From positions 1 to 16,196 of the forward strand of contig CAMBGL010000015.1 in NCBI GenBank assembly GCA_945866155.1: 16,196 bases of DNA, in the 5' to 3' direction. Each line of letters starts with the position of its first letter. Within the stretch, counting starts at the first letter, position 1. This document shows positions 1 to 8,647 of this stretch, in pieces. This stretch comes from Bifidobacterium breve. Lineage in GTDB: Bacteria; Actinomycetota; Actinomycetes; Nanopelagicales; Nanopelagicaceae. The translations under genes were made by a program, and so were the position numbers. The notes beneath the pieces are model-generated. The model was given only the letters and a program-made list of their open reading frames with translations, was not told the DNA's origin and made no database searches.

Positions 1-6
1 AAAAAA

Positions 7-441
7 GTGAACTTTTCTATAAACCGACGTGGATTTATGAGGATTGGAACCGTGGGAGTACTTGCTGTCATTTCCGGCGGTATTGGTAAATTTTTCTCAT
101 CTTCTGCAAATGCACTCTCTCCATCTACTTCTACAAGTGCTGGAAAGAAGCTAGTCAAACTCTCAAGCGTGCCTGTCGGAGGAAATTATCCTTTTGCTCT
201 CGTATCAGGTGAGCAAGCAATGCTCTTTAGAACTAAAAAAGGTGTCTTTGCATATTCAAGAACGTGTACACATCAAGGCTGCACTGTCGAATATTCACCA
301 TCTAATAAGAAACTGAAATGCCCATGCCATAGTGCAAATTTTGATCCATTCAATGGAGCAAAAGTCACTATAGGTCCTGCTAACACGCCGTTACCAAAAA
401 TCAATGTCAAGATACAAGGAAATTGGGTGGTTCTCGCATGA
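7..441 (+). CDS. Tat-exported Rieske [2Fe-2S] protein
   Basis: A 144-residue single-domain Rieske protein. Residues 6-15 hold a twin-arginine motif (N-R-R-G-F-M) followed by a hydrophobic stretch to about residue 25, so folded export by Tat is likely. The cluster site is complete: box 1 C87-T-H89...C92 and box 2 C105-P-C107-H108. In the family C87/H89/C105/H108 bind the 2Fe-2S cluster and C92-C107 form the disulfide typical of bc1-type Rieske domains. It should act outside the membrane as an electron carrier, but the partner is unknown; no cytochrome b or oxidase large subunit lies in the window. The start is a GTG six bases from the left edge, so its ribosome site cannot be seen and a start further upstream is possible; the ATG at residue 11 would cut the Tat motif. 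It overlaps the next gene by 4 bp (ATGA), which suggests one operon. Confidence 0.9.
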   Translation: MNFSINRRGFMRIGTVGVLAVISGGIGKFFSSSANALSPSTSTSAGKKLVKLSSVPVGGNYPFALVSGEQAMLFRTKKGVFAYSRTCTHQGCTVEYSPSNKKLKCPCHSANFDPFNGAKVTIGPANTPLPKINVKIQGNWVVLA

Positions 442-1544
442 AAAGTACTTTCGCTAAAGTTGGTGTTGGTTTTTTATTAGGCGCAACCATGGTTGGCGGC
501 ATAGCAACAGCTGCAACAAATAGCACTCCATCACTCAAAGCCTGTGTGGATAATCGCACCCAAGCGCTCTATTTATCTAAAGATGGATCATGTTCAAAGA
601 CTCGGACATTAGTCGACCTTAGTACTGGTGGACTCGATGCAAAGAGTGTGGCCGCATTGGTTACGCCATCAGTAGTTTCGATTCAAGTGACAGCCACAGC
701 AGGCAGCGGAACAGGTTCAGGTTCAATCTATAAGACCAGTGCAACTTCTAGTTACATCATTACAAATAATCACGTAGTTGACGATGCGGCAACATCGGGT
801 AAGATTACTGTTGAATTACTCAACGGAGATCTCATTGATGCCAAAATTGTTGGCCGAGATCCCAATTATGATCTTGCGGTTATTCAAGTCCAACGAGGAA
901 ATCTTCCAGTAATTGCAATAGGTGATTCTTCTAAACTAAGTGTTGGAGATCCTGTCATTGCTATCGGTTCACCACTGGGTCTTGCAAGTACGGTCACTAG
1001 TGGAATTATCTCTGCTCTCAATCGTCCAGTAACAGCAGGTACTGTGGGTGCAGAATCTTATGTTAATGCAATTCAAACTGATGCTTCAATCAATCCGGGT
1101 AATTCTGGAGGCGCATTAGTTGATGCTCAAGGTCGAATCATTGGAGTGAACTCTGCAATTGCAACACTTTCAAGTGGTGGAACAACTGGCAGCATCGGAC
1201 TTGGTTTCTCTATTCCTTTCAATGAAGCAAAGCGCGTTATTGATGAAATTATTGCAACTGGTAAATCAACGCGCCCTGTTTTAGGGGTTAATATTGATTC
1301 AACCTACACAGGTGTTGGTGCAAAGATTCTCAAACTCACTCCAGATGGAGGCGCTGAGAAAGCAGGCATTCCTGAAGGTTCAGTCATTCGCTCTATCGAT
1401 GGCGTGAAAACTAATGATCAAGTAAGTGCCATTGTGCGTATTCGCTCATACGCCCCAGGTGCTGTAGTCACAGTTCTCGTTGATTTGCCGACAGGTGGGC
1501 AGAAGAGTTTCAAAGTAACTTTGGGATCTATGCCATCTAGCTGA
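438..1544 (+). CDS. Secreted trypsin-like serine protease with PDZ domain (HtrA/DegP type)
   Basis: 368 residues from the ATG at 438, chosen because it overlaps the Rieske stop as ATGA; a TTG 15 bases upstream is less likely. A hydrophobic segment at residues 8-27 ends in A-T-A-A, a signal peptide or uncleaved anchor. The S1 catalytic triad is complete: H112 (in NNHVV), D145 (in YDLAV) and S223 (in NPGNSGG). A PDZ domain follows at about 278-365, with GVNI and the G-A-E-K-A-G-I-P-E-G-S motif. This is the usual layout of extracytoplasmic quality-control proteases such as DegP and actinobacterial PepD. Unusual is residues 31-60, between signal and protease: a short segment with two cysteines (C36 and C52, 15 residues apart), probably a disulfide-closed mini-module. 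Translational coupling to a Rieske protein suggests an envelope role, perhaps protecting or maturing exported redox proteins; that role is inferred. Confidence 0.92.
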   Translation: MKSTFAKVGVGFLLGATMVGGIATAATNSTPSLKACVDNRTQALYLSKDGSCSKTRTLVDLSTGGLDAKSVAALVTPSVVSIQVTATAGSGTGSGSIYKTSATSSYIITNNHVVDDAATSGKITVELLNGDLIDAKIVGRDPNYDLAVIQVQRGNLPVIAIGDSSKLSVGDPVIAIGSPLGLASTVTSGIISALNRPVTAGTVGAESYVNAIQTDASINPGNSGGALVDAQGRIIGVNSAIATLSSGGTTGSIGLGFSIPFNEAKRVIDEIIATGKSTRPVLGVNIDSTYTGVGAKILKLTPDGGAEKAGIPEGSVIRSIDGVKTNDQVSAIVRIRSYAPGAVVTVLVDLPTGGQKSFKVTLGSMPSS

Positions 1545-1575
1545 TTCGCGTAACACAATTGAAATAGGAAGCAGG

Positions 1576-1581
1576 TAAGGT
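1576..1581 (+). promoter_or_regulatory. Candidate -10 box for a leaderless ACT-domain transcript
   Basis: TAAGGT fits the actinobacterial TAnnnT -10 pattern and lies 7 bases before the ATG at 1589, which would put the transcription start on the start codon. The AGG/AAGG around 1573-1580 could instead be a ribosome-binding site, so a leadered transcript is possible. Confidence 0.4.
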
Positions 1582-1588
1582 TTTACCC

Positions 1589-1828
1589 ATGGCACTCTTC
1601 CGAATCAATATTGCGCTACCTGATCGTCCGGGTTCACTTGGCACAATTGCTTCTGCAATTGGCGCTGCAGGCGGCGATATTAGAGGTCTCGTAGTAATGA
1701 AATCGGAAGATGGGCGTGGGTATGACGACATCACAGTTGCTATTCCAGGAAGTGATCCCACTGATTTACTTGATCTCCTAGGATCAATTGGTGGAGTTGA
1801 GATTATTTCTGTAACACCAGTTGTTTAG
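1589..1828 (+). CDS. Stand-alone ACT domain protein
   Basis: 79 residues that make up one ACT domain and nothing else. Residues 4-18 carry the typical first strand and loop (I-N-I-A-L-P-D-R-P-G-S-L-G), followed by the helix A-S-A-I-G-A-A-G-G-D-I and the strands R-G-L-V-V and D-D-I-T-V-A-I. ACT domains bind amino acids or other small ligands and usually regulate an attached or partner enzyme. Similar domains occur at the N-terminus of some malic enzymes and in amino-acid biosynthesis enzymes, but no catalytic domain follows and no obvious partner is next door. It has a 44 bp gap from the protease gene and probably its own promoter. Its stop codon ends exactly one base before the convergent galK stop. 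Family assignment is good; biological role is unknown. Confidence 0.8.
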   Translation: MALFRINIALPDRPGSLGTIASAIGAAGGDIRGLVVMKSEDGRGYDDITVAIPGSDPTDLLDLLGSIGGVEIISVTPVV

Positions 1829-2956
1829 TTAGAGAATTCTCGCACCTTGACTCGGCAGTGATGTAAAAAAGCGTGGCGCTTTGTAGCCAGCTTCTGTAAA
1901 GGCACTTTGAATTGCCAATTTTGTTTTCTCTACATTCTGCGCTTTTATAAGTGCAATTGCGCTTCCACCAAATCCTCCACCAACCATGCGTGCACCAAGT
2001 GCTCCGGCAGCAAGGGATGCATCAACTGCGCAATCCAATTCGGGACAGGAGACGGTGTAATCATCTCGTAGTGATATGTGTGAAGCGTTGATGAGCTTCC
2101 CAAGTTCCACGAAGTCACTCTTTTCAAGTGCAATGACTGCATCTAAAACTCTCTTGATTTCAGTGACAGCGTGATGTGCACGGATAAATTCGGTCTCTGT
2201 AATCTCTGATTTTTTCGAGAGTAATTGATCCATAGAAAGATGACGCATCGAGATGATGTTCAACTTCGCCACAACAGAGTCACACGAGGCGCGTCGCTCG
2301 GCATATCCACCATCTACTAATTCGTGATGTGCCTGCGTATCAATAATGAGTAGCTCAAGGCCATGGGATGCAACATCGAAGGAAATATTTTTTGTGGTGA
2401 GGTCGCGACAATCTAGCAATAGAGCACTTCCCTCAGCAGCCATTAGGGAAACAGATTGATCCATGATTCCGCACGGCATTCCGACATATTCATTTTCTGC
2501 CTTTTGGCACAGACGAGCCAATGTCGGCAGATCATGTCCTAATGAAAAAAGAGAGTTGAGTGCTGTTGCAACGCTTGCTTCAAGGGCGGCCGACGATGAA
2601 AGACCTGCTCCCACTGGAACTTTTCCATCGATAAAGATTTCAAGTCCTGTTTTGATTCCAAGTGCCCAAATAACACCAAGTACGTAGCGCTCCCAATCAC
2701 CCTTGAGGTCGGGGGAGATTTCGGAAAGTGCAATCGAGATGACATCACTATTTCGTTGAACTGAAGCAATTTTGATTACATTCTCATGAGTTTTTGAGAT
2801 AGCCACATCCGTACAGTCATTGATTGCAAATGGAAGCACGAATCCTTCGCTGTAATCAATGTGCTCGCCGATGAGATTTACTCGACCTGGTGCGCTTGCA
2901 CAGATATCAGGTGAGTGACCAAAAACCTTTTCAAATTGTGAAGATATGGAATTCAT
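1829..2956 (-). CDS. galK: Galactokinase
   Basis: 375 residues, normal for a GHMP-family galactokinase. It phosphorylates galactose with ATP to galactose-1-phosphate in the cytoplasm, the entry step of the Leloir pathway. The galactokinase signature is at residues 24-35 (GRVNLIGEHIDY; the usual T is I here), with the catalytic arginine R25. The ATP-binding GHMP motif P-V-G-A-G-L-S-S-S-A-A is at 114-124, the catalytic aspartate D166 is in CGIMDQ, and the third motif is the glycine-rich GGGFGG at 326-331. It is last in the galT-galE-galK operon, with 3 bp between the galE stop and its ATG. Its own stop abuts the ACT-gene stop with no space for a terminator. Confidence 0.97.
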   Translation of the reverse strand: MNSISSQFEKVFGHSPDICASAPGRVNLIGEHIDYSEGFVLPFAINDCTDVAISKTHENVIKIASVQRNSDVISIALSEISPDLKGDWERYVLGVIWALGIKTGLEIFIDGKVPVGAGLSSSAALEASVATALNSLFSLGHDLPTLARLCQKAENEYVGMPCGIMDQSVSLMAAEGSALLLDCRDLTTKNISFDVASHGLELLIIDTQAHHELVDGGYAERRASCDSVVAKLNIISMRHLSMDQLLSKKSEITETEFIRAHHAVTEIKRVLDAVIALEKSDFVELGKLINASHISLRDDYTVSCPELDCAVDASLAAGALGARMVGGGFGGSAIALIKAQNVEKTKLAIQSAFTEAGYKAPRFFTSLPSQGARIL

Positions 2957-2959
2957 GGC

Positions 2960-3913
2960 TTATTCAAATGATGCGAGGGTATCTGAAACCATTACTTCAA
3001 GATTTCTAGTAGGTTGCCATCCAAGAATTCGTTTCGCTTTAGATATATCAGCAATGAGAACTGCAGGATCTCCTGCGCGCCGCGGAGAATCAATAAATGG
3101 AATCTGAGAGCCAGTTGCTTGCGTAGCTGCCGCAATTACTTCACGAACTGAATATCCACCGCCCGAACCTAGATTGAATATCTCATGGCCTGCACTACCC
3201 AGAGAATTTAGCGCCTTTATATGTGCATCAATAAGATCGACAACGTGCACGTAGTCACGAATACATGTGCCATCTTTTGTTGGCCAATCAGTACCAAAAA
3301 TCTTTACTGTCTTAGATGTCGAACTTCGCAAAACATTTGGAATCAGGTGAGTCTCGGGATCATGGCGCTCTCTTAGCCAGCCGCGGGTGGATTTGTGCGC
3401 TCCGGCAACATTAAAATATCGAAGTGAAGCAGCAGATAAACCATGACCTCTAGCTTCATCTGTGATCATGGCATCAACAGCTAACTTGGTTGCACCGTAA
3501 GCATTCGTGGGTCTATTTGAAGCAGTTTCAAGTATTGGTAATACTTCTGGCTCACCATAGGTTGCAGCAGATGAAGAAAAGATCAGTTTCGAAATTTTGG
3601 CGGCGCGCATCTCATCTAATAAGTTTCGGGTACCACCTACGTTGACGCTCCAATAGAGTTCAGGTTTTTCAACTGATTCGCCAACGAGTGATTTACCTGC
3701 AAAGTGCATAACTGCATCACAACCCTTGAGGGCTTCTGCTATTTCACTGCGATTGAGTAGCGAGCCCTGTACAAAAGTAACCCCAGAAGCGACGTTATCT
3801 GCGTGCCCTGTGCTGCAATCATCAAAAACGCTGACTTCGTAACCTTGCGCAATGAGAATATCTACGGCAGTTGCACCTATATAGCCCGCACCGCCAGTGA
3901 CTAGTACGCGCAT
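2960..3913 (-). CDS. galE: UDP-glucose 4-epimerase
   Basis: 317 residues of the extended short-chain dehydrogenase family. It interconverts UDP-galactose and UDP-glucose with bound NAD, regenerating the carrier for GalT and supplying UDP-galactose for envelope glycans. The NAD-binding GGAGYIG is at 7-13 with D31/D32 at the end of strand 2. The catalytic residues are S114/S115 (in S-S-S-A-A-T-Y-G) and Y139-x3-K143 (YGATK). The sequence R-Y-F-N-V-A-G-A and the C-R-D-Y-V-H-V-D segment match GalE rather than other sugar-nucleotide epimerases, and the operon position between galT and galK supports it. It starts 2 bp after the galT stop, so translation is probably coupled. It is slightly shorter than the E. 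coli enzyme (338), which is normal for actinobacteria. Confidence 0.95.
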   Translation of the reverse strand: MRVLVTGGAGYIGATAVDILIAQGYEVSVFDDCSTGHADNVASGVTFVQGSLLNRSEIAEALKGCDAVMHFAGKSLVGESVEKPELYWSVNVGGTRNLLDEMRAAKISKLIFSSSAATYGEPEVLPILETASNRPTNAYGATKLAVDAMITDEARGHGLSAASLRYFNVAGAHKSTRGWLRERHDPETHLIPNVLRSSTSKTVKIFGTDWPTKDGTCIRDYVHVVDLIDAHIKALNSLGSAGHEIFNLGSGGGYSVREVIAAATQATGSQIPFIDSPRRAGDPAVLIADISKAKRILGWQPTRNLEVMVSDTLASFE

Positions 3914-3915
3914 TC

Positions 3916-5028
3916 TTATAACTTCACATCGCGCAATTGGCCAGCAGATTGTTCAGGTCGCATATCCATAATAAATGCACCCATTGCAGATTCAGAGCCC
4001 GCTAGATATTTCAATTTTCCAGGTGCTCGACGCACACTTGTAATTTGCCAATGCAAGCGAAGTAGATCACGGCCTACGCGTACTGGCGCTTGGTGCCAGG
4101 CAGCAATGTATGCCATCTCGATTCCGAAAACTCCATCCAAACGTTTCATCACTTCGAGTGCAATCTCAGGGAACGCATCACTTTGTTCCGATGTCAGTGA
4201 TGCTAAATCTGCAACAGGATGTAGTGGTGCGACATGAATTTCAAATGGATACCTGGCTGCATAGGGAACAAATGCGATCCAATGAGCATTACGAGCAATA
4301 ACGCGCTCATCATCCCGAATTTCGCGAGCAACGACATCATCAAAGAGAACACGTCCAGTCGATTCTTTGTAATCACGTGCTGCTTTGAGCATCTTTTCTA
4401 CGCGAGGGGGCAAATAAGAATATGCATAAATTTGTCCATGAGGATGAGCAAGGGTTACACCAATTTCTTCCCCACGGTTTTCAAATGGGGCAATGTGCTC
4501 TATGTATTTTTCTTGTGATAATTCACGAACACGATCCGCCCACGCTTCAAGCAAAATACGAACGCGCATTGGTGATAAATCCTTGAATGATTGTCCGTGA
4601 TCTGCCGTAAAGCAAATGACTTCGCACTTTCCAGCAGAAGTTCCTGTATCAGTTTCTGGTCCAACTAGATCAGGTAGCGCCCAATCACCTTGTGGGGGAC
4701 GCAATGATGGTGAACGATTGTCAAAGACAACAACCTCATAATCACTTTCAGGAATTTCTGTTAGTAAATCCGCGTGAGTTGCACACAATGGACATAATTC
4801 TTTTGGAGGTAAGAAGATTCGACCCTGTCGATGCGCAGCCATTGCAACCCATTCATTTACCAATGGATCAAGACGTAATTCACCAATACCTGGCTGTTCT
4901 TCGACTGGGCGCTGATCTTGTGCATTTCGGGCTTGGCCGGAAGTGTCGTAGTAGCGAATTGTGCGCCCATCGGCCATTACGCGATCCTGACGCGTAATCC
5001 CTGCACCTAAACTTTTACTCGCACCCAT
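3916..5028 (-). CDS. galT: Galactose-1-phosphate uridylyltransferase
   Basis: 370 residues. It exchanges UMP between UDP-glucose and galactose-1-phosphate through a uridylyl-histidine intermediate. The active site L-A-H195-P-H197-G-Q is plain, preceded by F-E-N-R-G-E-E-I-G-V (182-191). A C79-P-L-C82 pair fits the zinc-binding site of the family, and F-D-N-R-S-P-S-L (102-109) is the usual uridine-pocket region. The first ATG is kept because the stretch before residue 18 (T-R-Q-D-R-V-M-A-D-G-R) aligns with the usual N-terminal T-x(3)-L-A-D-G-R pattern. It heads the galT-galE-galK operon and is divergent by 20 bp from the alpha-galactosidase gene. A TAGAGT box 9 bases upstream suggests a leaderless or nearly leaderless transcript. 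Confidence 0.96.
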   Translation of the reverse strand: MGASKSLGAGITRQDRVMADGRTIRYYDTSGQARNAQDQRPVEEQPGIGELRLDPLVNEWVAMAAHRQGRIFLPPKELCPLCATHADLLTEIPESDYEVVVFDNRSPSLRPPQGDWALPDLVGPETDTGTSAGKCEVICFTADHGQSFKDLSPMRVRILLEAWADRVRELSQEKYIEHIAPFENRGEEIGVTLAHPHGQIYAYSYLPPRVEKMLKAARDYKESTGRVLFDDVVAREIRDDERVIARNAHWIAFVPYAARYPFEIHVAPLHPVADLASLTSEQSDAFPEIALEVMKRLDGVFGIEMAYIAAWHQAPVRVGRDLLRLHWQITSVRRAPGKLKYLAGSESAMGAFIMDMRPEQSAGQLRDVKL

Positions 5029-5048
5029 AGTGTCGTTACTCTACCTTT
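5029..5048. promoter_or_regulatory. 20 bp bidirectional promoter between galT and alpha-galactosidase
   Basis: Only 20 bases separate the two divergent start codons. The heptamer TACTCTA (5037-5043) reads as TACTCT on the plus strand and TAGAGT on the minus strand, both fitting the TAnnnT -10 pattern. The plus box ends 6 bases before the GTG at 5049 and the minus box 9 bases before the galT ATG at 5028, so both transcripts would have almost no leader. The -35 regions would have to lie inside the opposing coding sequences. Confidence 0.5.
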
Positions 5049-7151
5049 GTGAGCAAGCAAAGAGCACTTTTAGGCACTCTACATAGCTCATTGCTCTGCG
5101 AAGTTCTCGATGGTGCACTGGTTATTAGGCATTGGGGAGCACCGCTTACTGGTGATACCACCCACATAGAAACTGCTCAACGACCAGCGATTGCAAATAG
5201 TGCATTTGATCAAAGCCAGAGTGGTGGAATCATGCGGGAGAGTTCTCGCGGATTTCTTGGTCGCCCATCTCTAAGTGGTCATCGCAATGGAAGTGCGTGG
5301 TCTACAAAATTTGAAGTAACAGATTTTCATCATGTCGGCGAAAAAGTTATAGTCACCTTGCGTGATCTACACGCCCAGCTTGAAGTGATTATTTCATTAG
5401 CGATGGATTCATTTGGAGTACTTACTCAAAATGCTTCAGTAAAAAACTTGGGTGAGTCTGCATATTCACTCGATGAGTTCATTCATTGGTTACCGCTTCC
5501 ACAAGAAGCAAATCAGACTTTAGATTTTGCAGGTCGCTGGTCTAATGAACGAAATCCTCAACGTCGCGATATTGCAACAGGTACATGGATCCGTGATTCA
5601 CGAGAGGGACGAAGCGGGCACAATTTTTCGATTGCAGATATTGCACTCACCTCACAGACAACTTTCCAACATGGTCAAGCATGGGCGACAAGTATCGCTT
5701 GGAGCGGAAACTCGCAATATTTGGTCGAACGACTTTGGAATAGCGAACAATCAATAGGTGCAGGAGAACTCTTGTTGCCAGGTGAAGTCCAACTTGCACC
5801 AAATGAAAGTTATATTGCCCCAACTTTGATCTCTGTCTATTCAAATAATGGTTTAGATGGAATTGCATCTGCCTACCATCAACATTTACGTGCGCGTTCA
5901 ATGCATCCTGTTCGCCCGCGTCCACTGACACTAAATATGTGGGAAGCAATTTATTTTGACCATAATGAGGAGAAAATTAAGAATCTCATTGATGTTGCAG
6001 CAGAAATTGGTATCGAACGAGTTGTCCTAGACGATGGATGGTTTCATAGCCGACGCAACGATAAGTCTGGCTTAGGAGATTGGGTTATTGATCCTGCTGT
6101 TTGGCCACAAGGACTCTCTCCGATTATCAAATATATAAATGATAAAGGTATTGAATTTGGACTCTGGTTTGAAGGTGAAATGGTTAATCCTGATTCAGAT
6201 CTTTATCGCGCGCATCCAGAGTGGATCCTGCACGAAGGCGATCGAATTCCACCACTATGGCGCAATCAATTAGTTCTAGACCTTGGTCATGAAGGTGCAT
6301 ATAACCATGTGCTGGAGCAGACAAGTGCGATTCTTGGCGCGCATTCAATTGCCTATATAAAGTGGGATCACAATCGAGTTTTAGTCGATGCGGGACACCT
6401 TGGCAAAGCAGGTGTGCGCAGACAAACTCAAGCAATTTATCGCCTCTTTGCAGAACTCAAGAAACGTCATAAGGGTCTTGAAATCGAATCATGCGCATCT
6501 GGTGGCGCACGCATTGACCTTGGAGTAATTGATTACGTCGATCGATTCTGGACAAGTGATAATAATGATGCACTTGCTCGCCAGAATATTCAGCGTTGGA
6601 CATCGCAAGTTATTCCACCTGAAATGCTCGGCACTCATATTGGTCCAACACACGGGCACCAAACGGGTCGCACACTCGAGCTTTCAATGCGCGCCACAAC
6701 TGCCCTTTTTGGTCATGCCGGCATTGAATGGGATATCACGCAAACAACTCAAGCTGAACGCGAATATCTAAAATCATGGGCACACTATTACAAGTCAAAG
6801 CGCGCACTACTCCATTCTTCAACGATGATTCGCGTTGATTACCCTGATGAGCATGGCTTATTACACGGTGTTATTTCAAAGAGTGGAAATGAAGCAATTT
6901 TTGCTTATGTACAAATCACTCCAACAGTTGCAGTAAATCCTGCACCATTGAAATTCCCAGGATTAGATTCAAAAACCACATATGAAATAAGAGCAGTATT
7001 TCCTGCAGGTGAACCTCGATATATGTCAGTGAATAAACCAGAATGGATGAGCGGAATAACACTCTCTGGATCTGCGCTATCTGCAATTGGTGTCAGTGCA
7101 CCAATTCTCGCTCCTGCCAATGCATTCTTGATTGAAATAACTAAACGCTAG
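5049..7151 (+). CDS. GH36 alpha-galactosidase (melibiase type)
   Basis: 700 residues with the three-part GH36 layout: N-terminal beta-supersandwich (about 1-285), catalytic TIM barrel (about 290-620) and C-terminal beta-domain. It hydrolyses terminal alpha-D-galactosyl bonds with retention. The catalytic nucleophile is D440 in Y-I-K-W-D-H-N, and the acid/base is D504 in R-F-W-T-S-D-N-N-D. Substrate-pocket motifs seen include L-D-D-G-W-F (327-332), L-W-F-E-G-E-M (372-378) and E-S-C-A-S-G-G-A-R-I-D (480-490). There is no signal peptide or membrane segment, so it is probably cytoplasmic and acts on imported galactosides. The start is a GTG; an in-frame stop at 5028 rules out a much longer N-terminus. 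It is divergent from galT and its 3' end overlaps glpK by 4 bp. The exact substrate (melibiose, raffinose, galactosyl-glycerol) cannot be read from sequence. Confidence 0.95.
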   Translation: MSKQRALLGTLHSSLLCEVLDGALVIRHWGAPLTGDTTHIETAQRPAIANSAFDQSQSGGIMRESSRGFLGRPSLSGHRNGSAWSTKFEVTDFHHVGEKVIVTLRDLHAQLEVIISLAMDSFGVLTQNASVKNLGESAYSLDEFIHWLPLPQEANQTLDFAGRWSNERNPQRRDIATGTWIRDSREGRSGHNFSIADIALTSQTTFQHGQAWATSIAWSGNSQYLVERLWNSEQSIGAGELLLPGEVQLAPNESYIAPTLISVYSNNGLDGIASAYHQHLRARSMHPVRPRPLTLNMWEAIYFDHNEEKIKNLIDVAAEIGIERVVLDDGWFHSRRNDKSGLGDWVIDPAVWPQGLSPIIKYINDKGIEFGLWFEGEMVNPDSDLYRAHPEWILHEGDRIPPLWRNQLVLDLGHEGAYNHVLEQTSAILGAHSIAYIKWDHNRVLVDAGHLGKAGVRRQTQAIYRLFAELKKRHKGLEIESCASGGARIDLGVIDYVDRFWTSDNNDALARQNIQRWTSQVIPPEMLGTHIGPTHGHQTGRTLELSMRATTALFGHAGIEWDITQTTQAEREYLKSWAHYYKSKRALLHSSTMIRVDYPDEHGLLHGVISKSGNEAIFAYVQITPTVAVNPAPLKFPGLDSKTTYEIRAVFPAGEPRYMSVNKPEWMSGITLSGSALSAIGVSAPILAPANAFLIEITKR

Positions 7152-8647
7152 TCAACCCAATTCAAAGTACGCTCAACCGCCTTTTTCCAGCCTGCATATC
7201 CACGTGTACGTGTTTCCTCTGTAGATGTAGAACTCCAACGACGTGATTGTTTCCATTGAGTTCGAACTTCATCAGTTGATGACCAGAAACCAACTGCAAT
7301 TCCAGCAGCATATGCCGCGCCAAGTGCCGTTGTTTCAGTAATCAATGGCCGAGTGATATCAATTCCCATAATGTCTGCTTGCATCTGCATACATAGTGCA
7401 TTGCCTGTTATTCCACCATCAACGCGCATCTCAGTCATGGGTACACCAGAGTCGGCAACCATCGCATCCATGATTTCTTTTGTTTGATAACAAATTGCTT
7501 CAAGTGCTGCGCGCGCAAGGTGCGCCTTTGTAGTTGCTCTAGTTAGACCGACAATGACGCCGCGAGCATCGGAGCGCCAGTATGGAGCAAAGAGTCCCGA
7601 GAATGCAGGAACAAAGTAGACGCCTTCAGTGCTTGTCACAGAGGCTGCAAGATGTTCAGTCTCAGCTGCATTACTAATTATTCCTAGTTGATCACGCAAC
7701 CATTGAATTGCAGAACCCGTAACTGCGACAGAACCCTCAAGTGCATATCTGGCTGGTTCATCTCCAAATTTGTAACACAATGTTGTCAGTAGTCCATTTT
7801 TTGATCTAACAATTTCTGTACCAGTATTGAGCAGCGCAAAATTTCCCGTGCCATACGTTGTCTTTGATTCACCTCGGTCAAAACAGACTTGACCAACCAT
7901 CGCAGCCTGTTGGTCTCCAAGAATTCCTGCAATCGGAATTGCACTTCCAAATGGTCCATGAGGATCAGTGAGCGCATATTGTTCAGATGAGGATTTGATT
8001 TGCGGTAGAACACTGCGAGGAATTTCAAATATATCAAGTAACTCTTGATCCCAATCTAAAGTTTCTAGGTTCATTAGAAGTGTACGACTGGCATTTGTTA
8101 CATCAGTAAAGTGAACTCCACCCCTTACGCCACCAGATAAGTTCCACAAGATCCACGAATCTATTGTTCCAAAGCGCGCGTTGCCTTCTGCTATTGCATC
8201 GCGGACTGCAGGTACTTCGCTGATGAACCAGTGCATCTTGCTGCCTGAAAAATATGGGGCAATAGTGAGTCCGCTGCGGTGAGTAATGAGCTTCTTGTGA
8301 GCAGCACTCAATGAATCCAGATAATTAGCAGTCCTTGTATCTTGCCAAACGATTGCATTTGCTAAAGGCAAACCTGTCTTTACATCCCATGCAACTGTTG
8401 TTTCGCGCTGATTTGTGATTCCGATTCCGACTAAATCGGATGCAAGAATATTGGCCTGCTTGAGCGCTCCTGTTATTACTTCTTGAGTACGTTCCCAAAT
8501 CTCGCTCGCATCATGTTCGACCCAACCGGCATGAGGCATTATTTGGCGGTGCTCTAATTGATGTTGCCCTACAACACTTCCGCTATGGTCAAAGATCATA
8601 AAACGGGTACTACTTGTACCTTGATCCAGACTTCCGATGTAGGACAT
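7148..8647 (-). CDS. glpK: Glycerol kinase
   Basis: 499 residues, the normal length for GlpK of the FGGY carbohydrate-kinase family. It phosphorylates glycerol with ATP to sn-glycerol-3-phosphate and so traps glycerol in the cell. The N-terminal phosphate loop is D8-Q-G-T-S-S-T-R, followed by the GlpK-typical Q-L-E-H-R-Q...G-W-V-E-H-D segment. The second domain has T-Y-G-T-G-N-F (the ATP site) and the FGGY signature region M-R-V-D-G-G-I-T-G-N near residue 410. GlpK rather than xylulokinase or gluconokinase is supported by the W-E-H-D region and by divergent glpD. A ribosome site AGAAGG (8659-8664 on the plus map) lies 11 bases before the ATG, unlike the leaderless genes elsewhere in the window. 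No glpF facilitator is adjacent. The stop overlaps the alpha-galactosidase stop within the four bases CTAG. Confidence 0.96.
   Translation of the reverse strand: MSYIGSLDQGTSSTRFMIFDHSGSVVGQHQLEHRQIMPHAGWVEHDASEIWERTQEVITGALKQANILASDLVGIGITNQRETTVAWDVKTGLPLANAIVWQDTRTANYLDSLSAAHKKLITHRSGLTIAPYFSGSKMHWFISEVPAVRDAIAEGNARFGTIDSWILWNLSGGVRGGVHFTDVTNASRTLLMNLETLDWDQELLDIFEIPRSVLPQIKSSSEQYALTDPHGPFGSAIPIAGILGDQQAAMVGQVCFDRGESKTTYGTGNFALLNTGTEIVRSKNGLLTTLCYKFGDEPARYALEGSVAVTGSAIQWLRDQLGIISNAAETEHLAASVTSTEGVYFVPAFSGLFAPYWRSDARGVIVGLTRATTKAHLARAALEAICYQTKEIMDAMVADSGVPMTEMRVDGGITGNALCMQMQADIMGIDITRPLITETTALGAAYAAGIAVGFWSSTDEVRTQWKQSRRWSSTSTEETRTRGYAGWKKAVERTLNWVD

Noticed and set aside
423..437. Earlier TTG start for the HtrA protease
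   Set aside because: The ATG at 438 forms the ATGA overlap with the Rieske stop and begins a clean signal peptide; the TTG adds five residues with no support.
4234..4518. 94-codon plus-strand frame inside galT
   Set aside because: It is antisense to the conserved HPH active-site region of galT and has no protein-like features.
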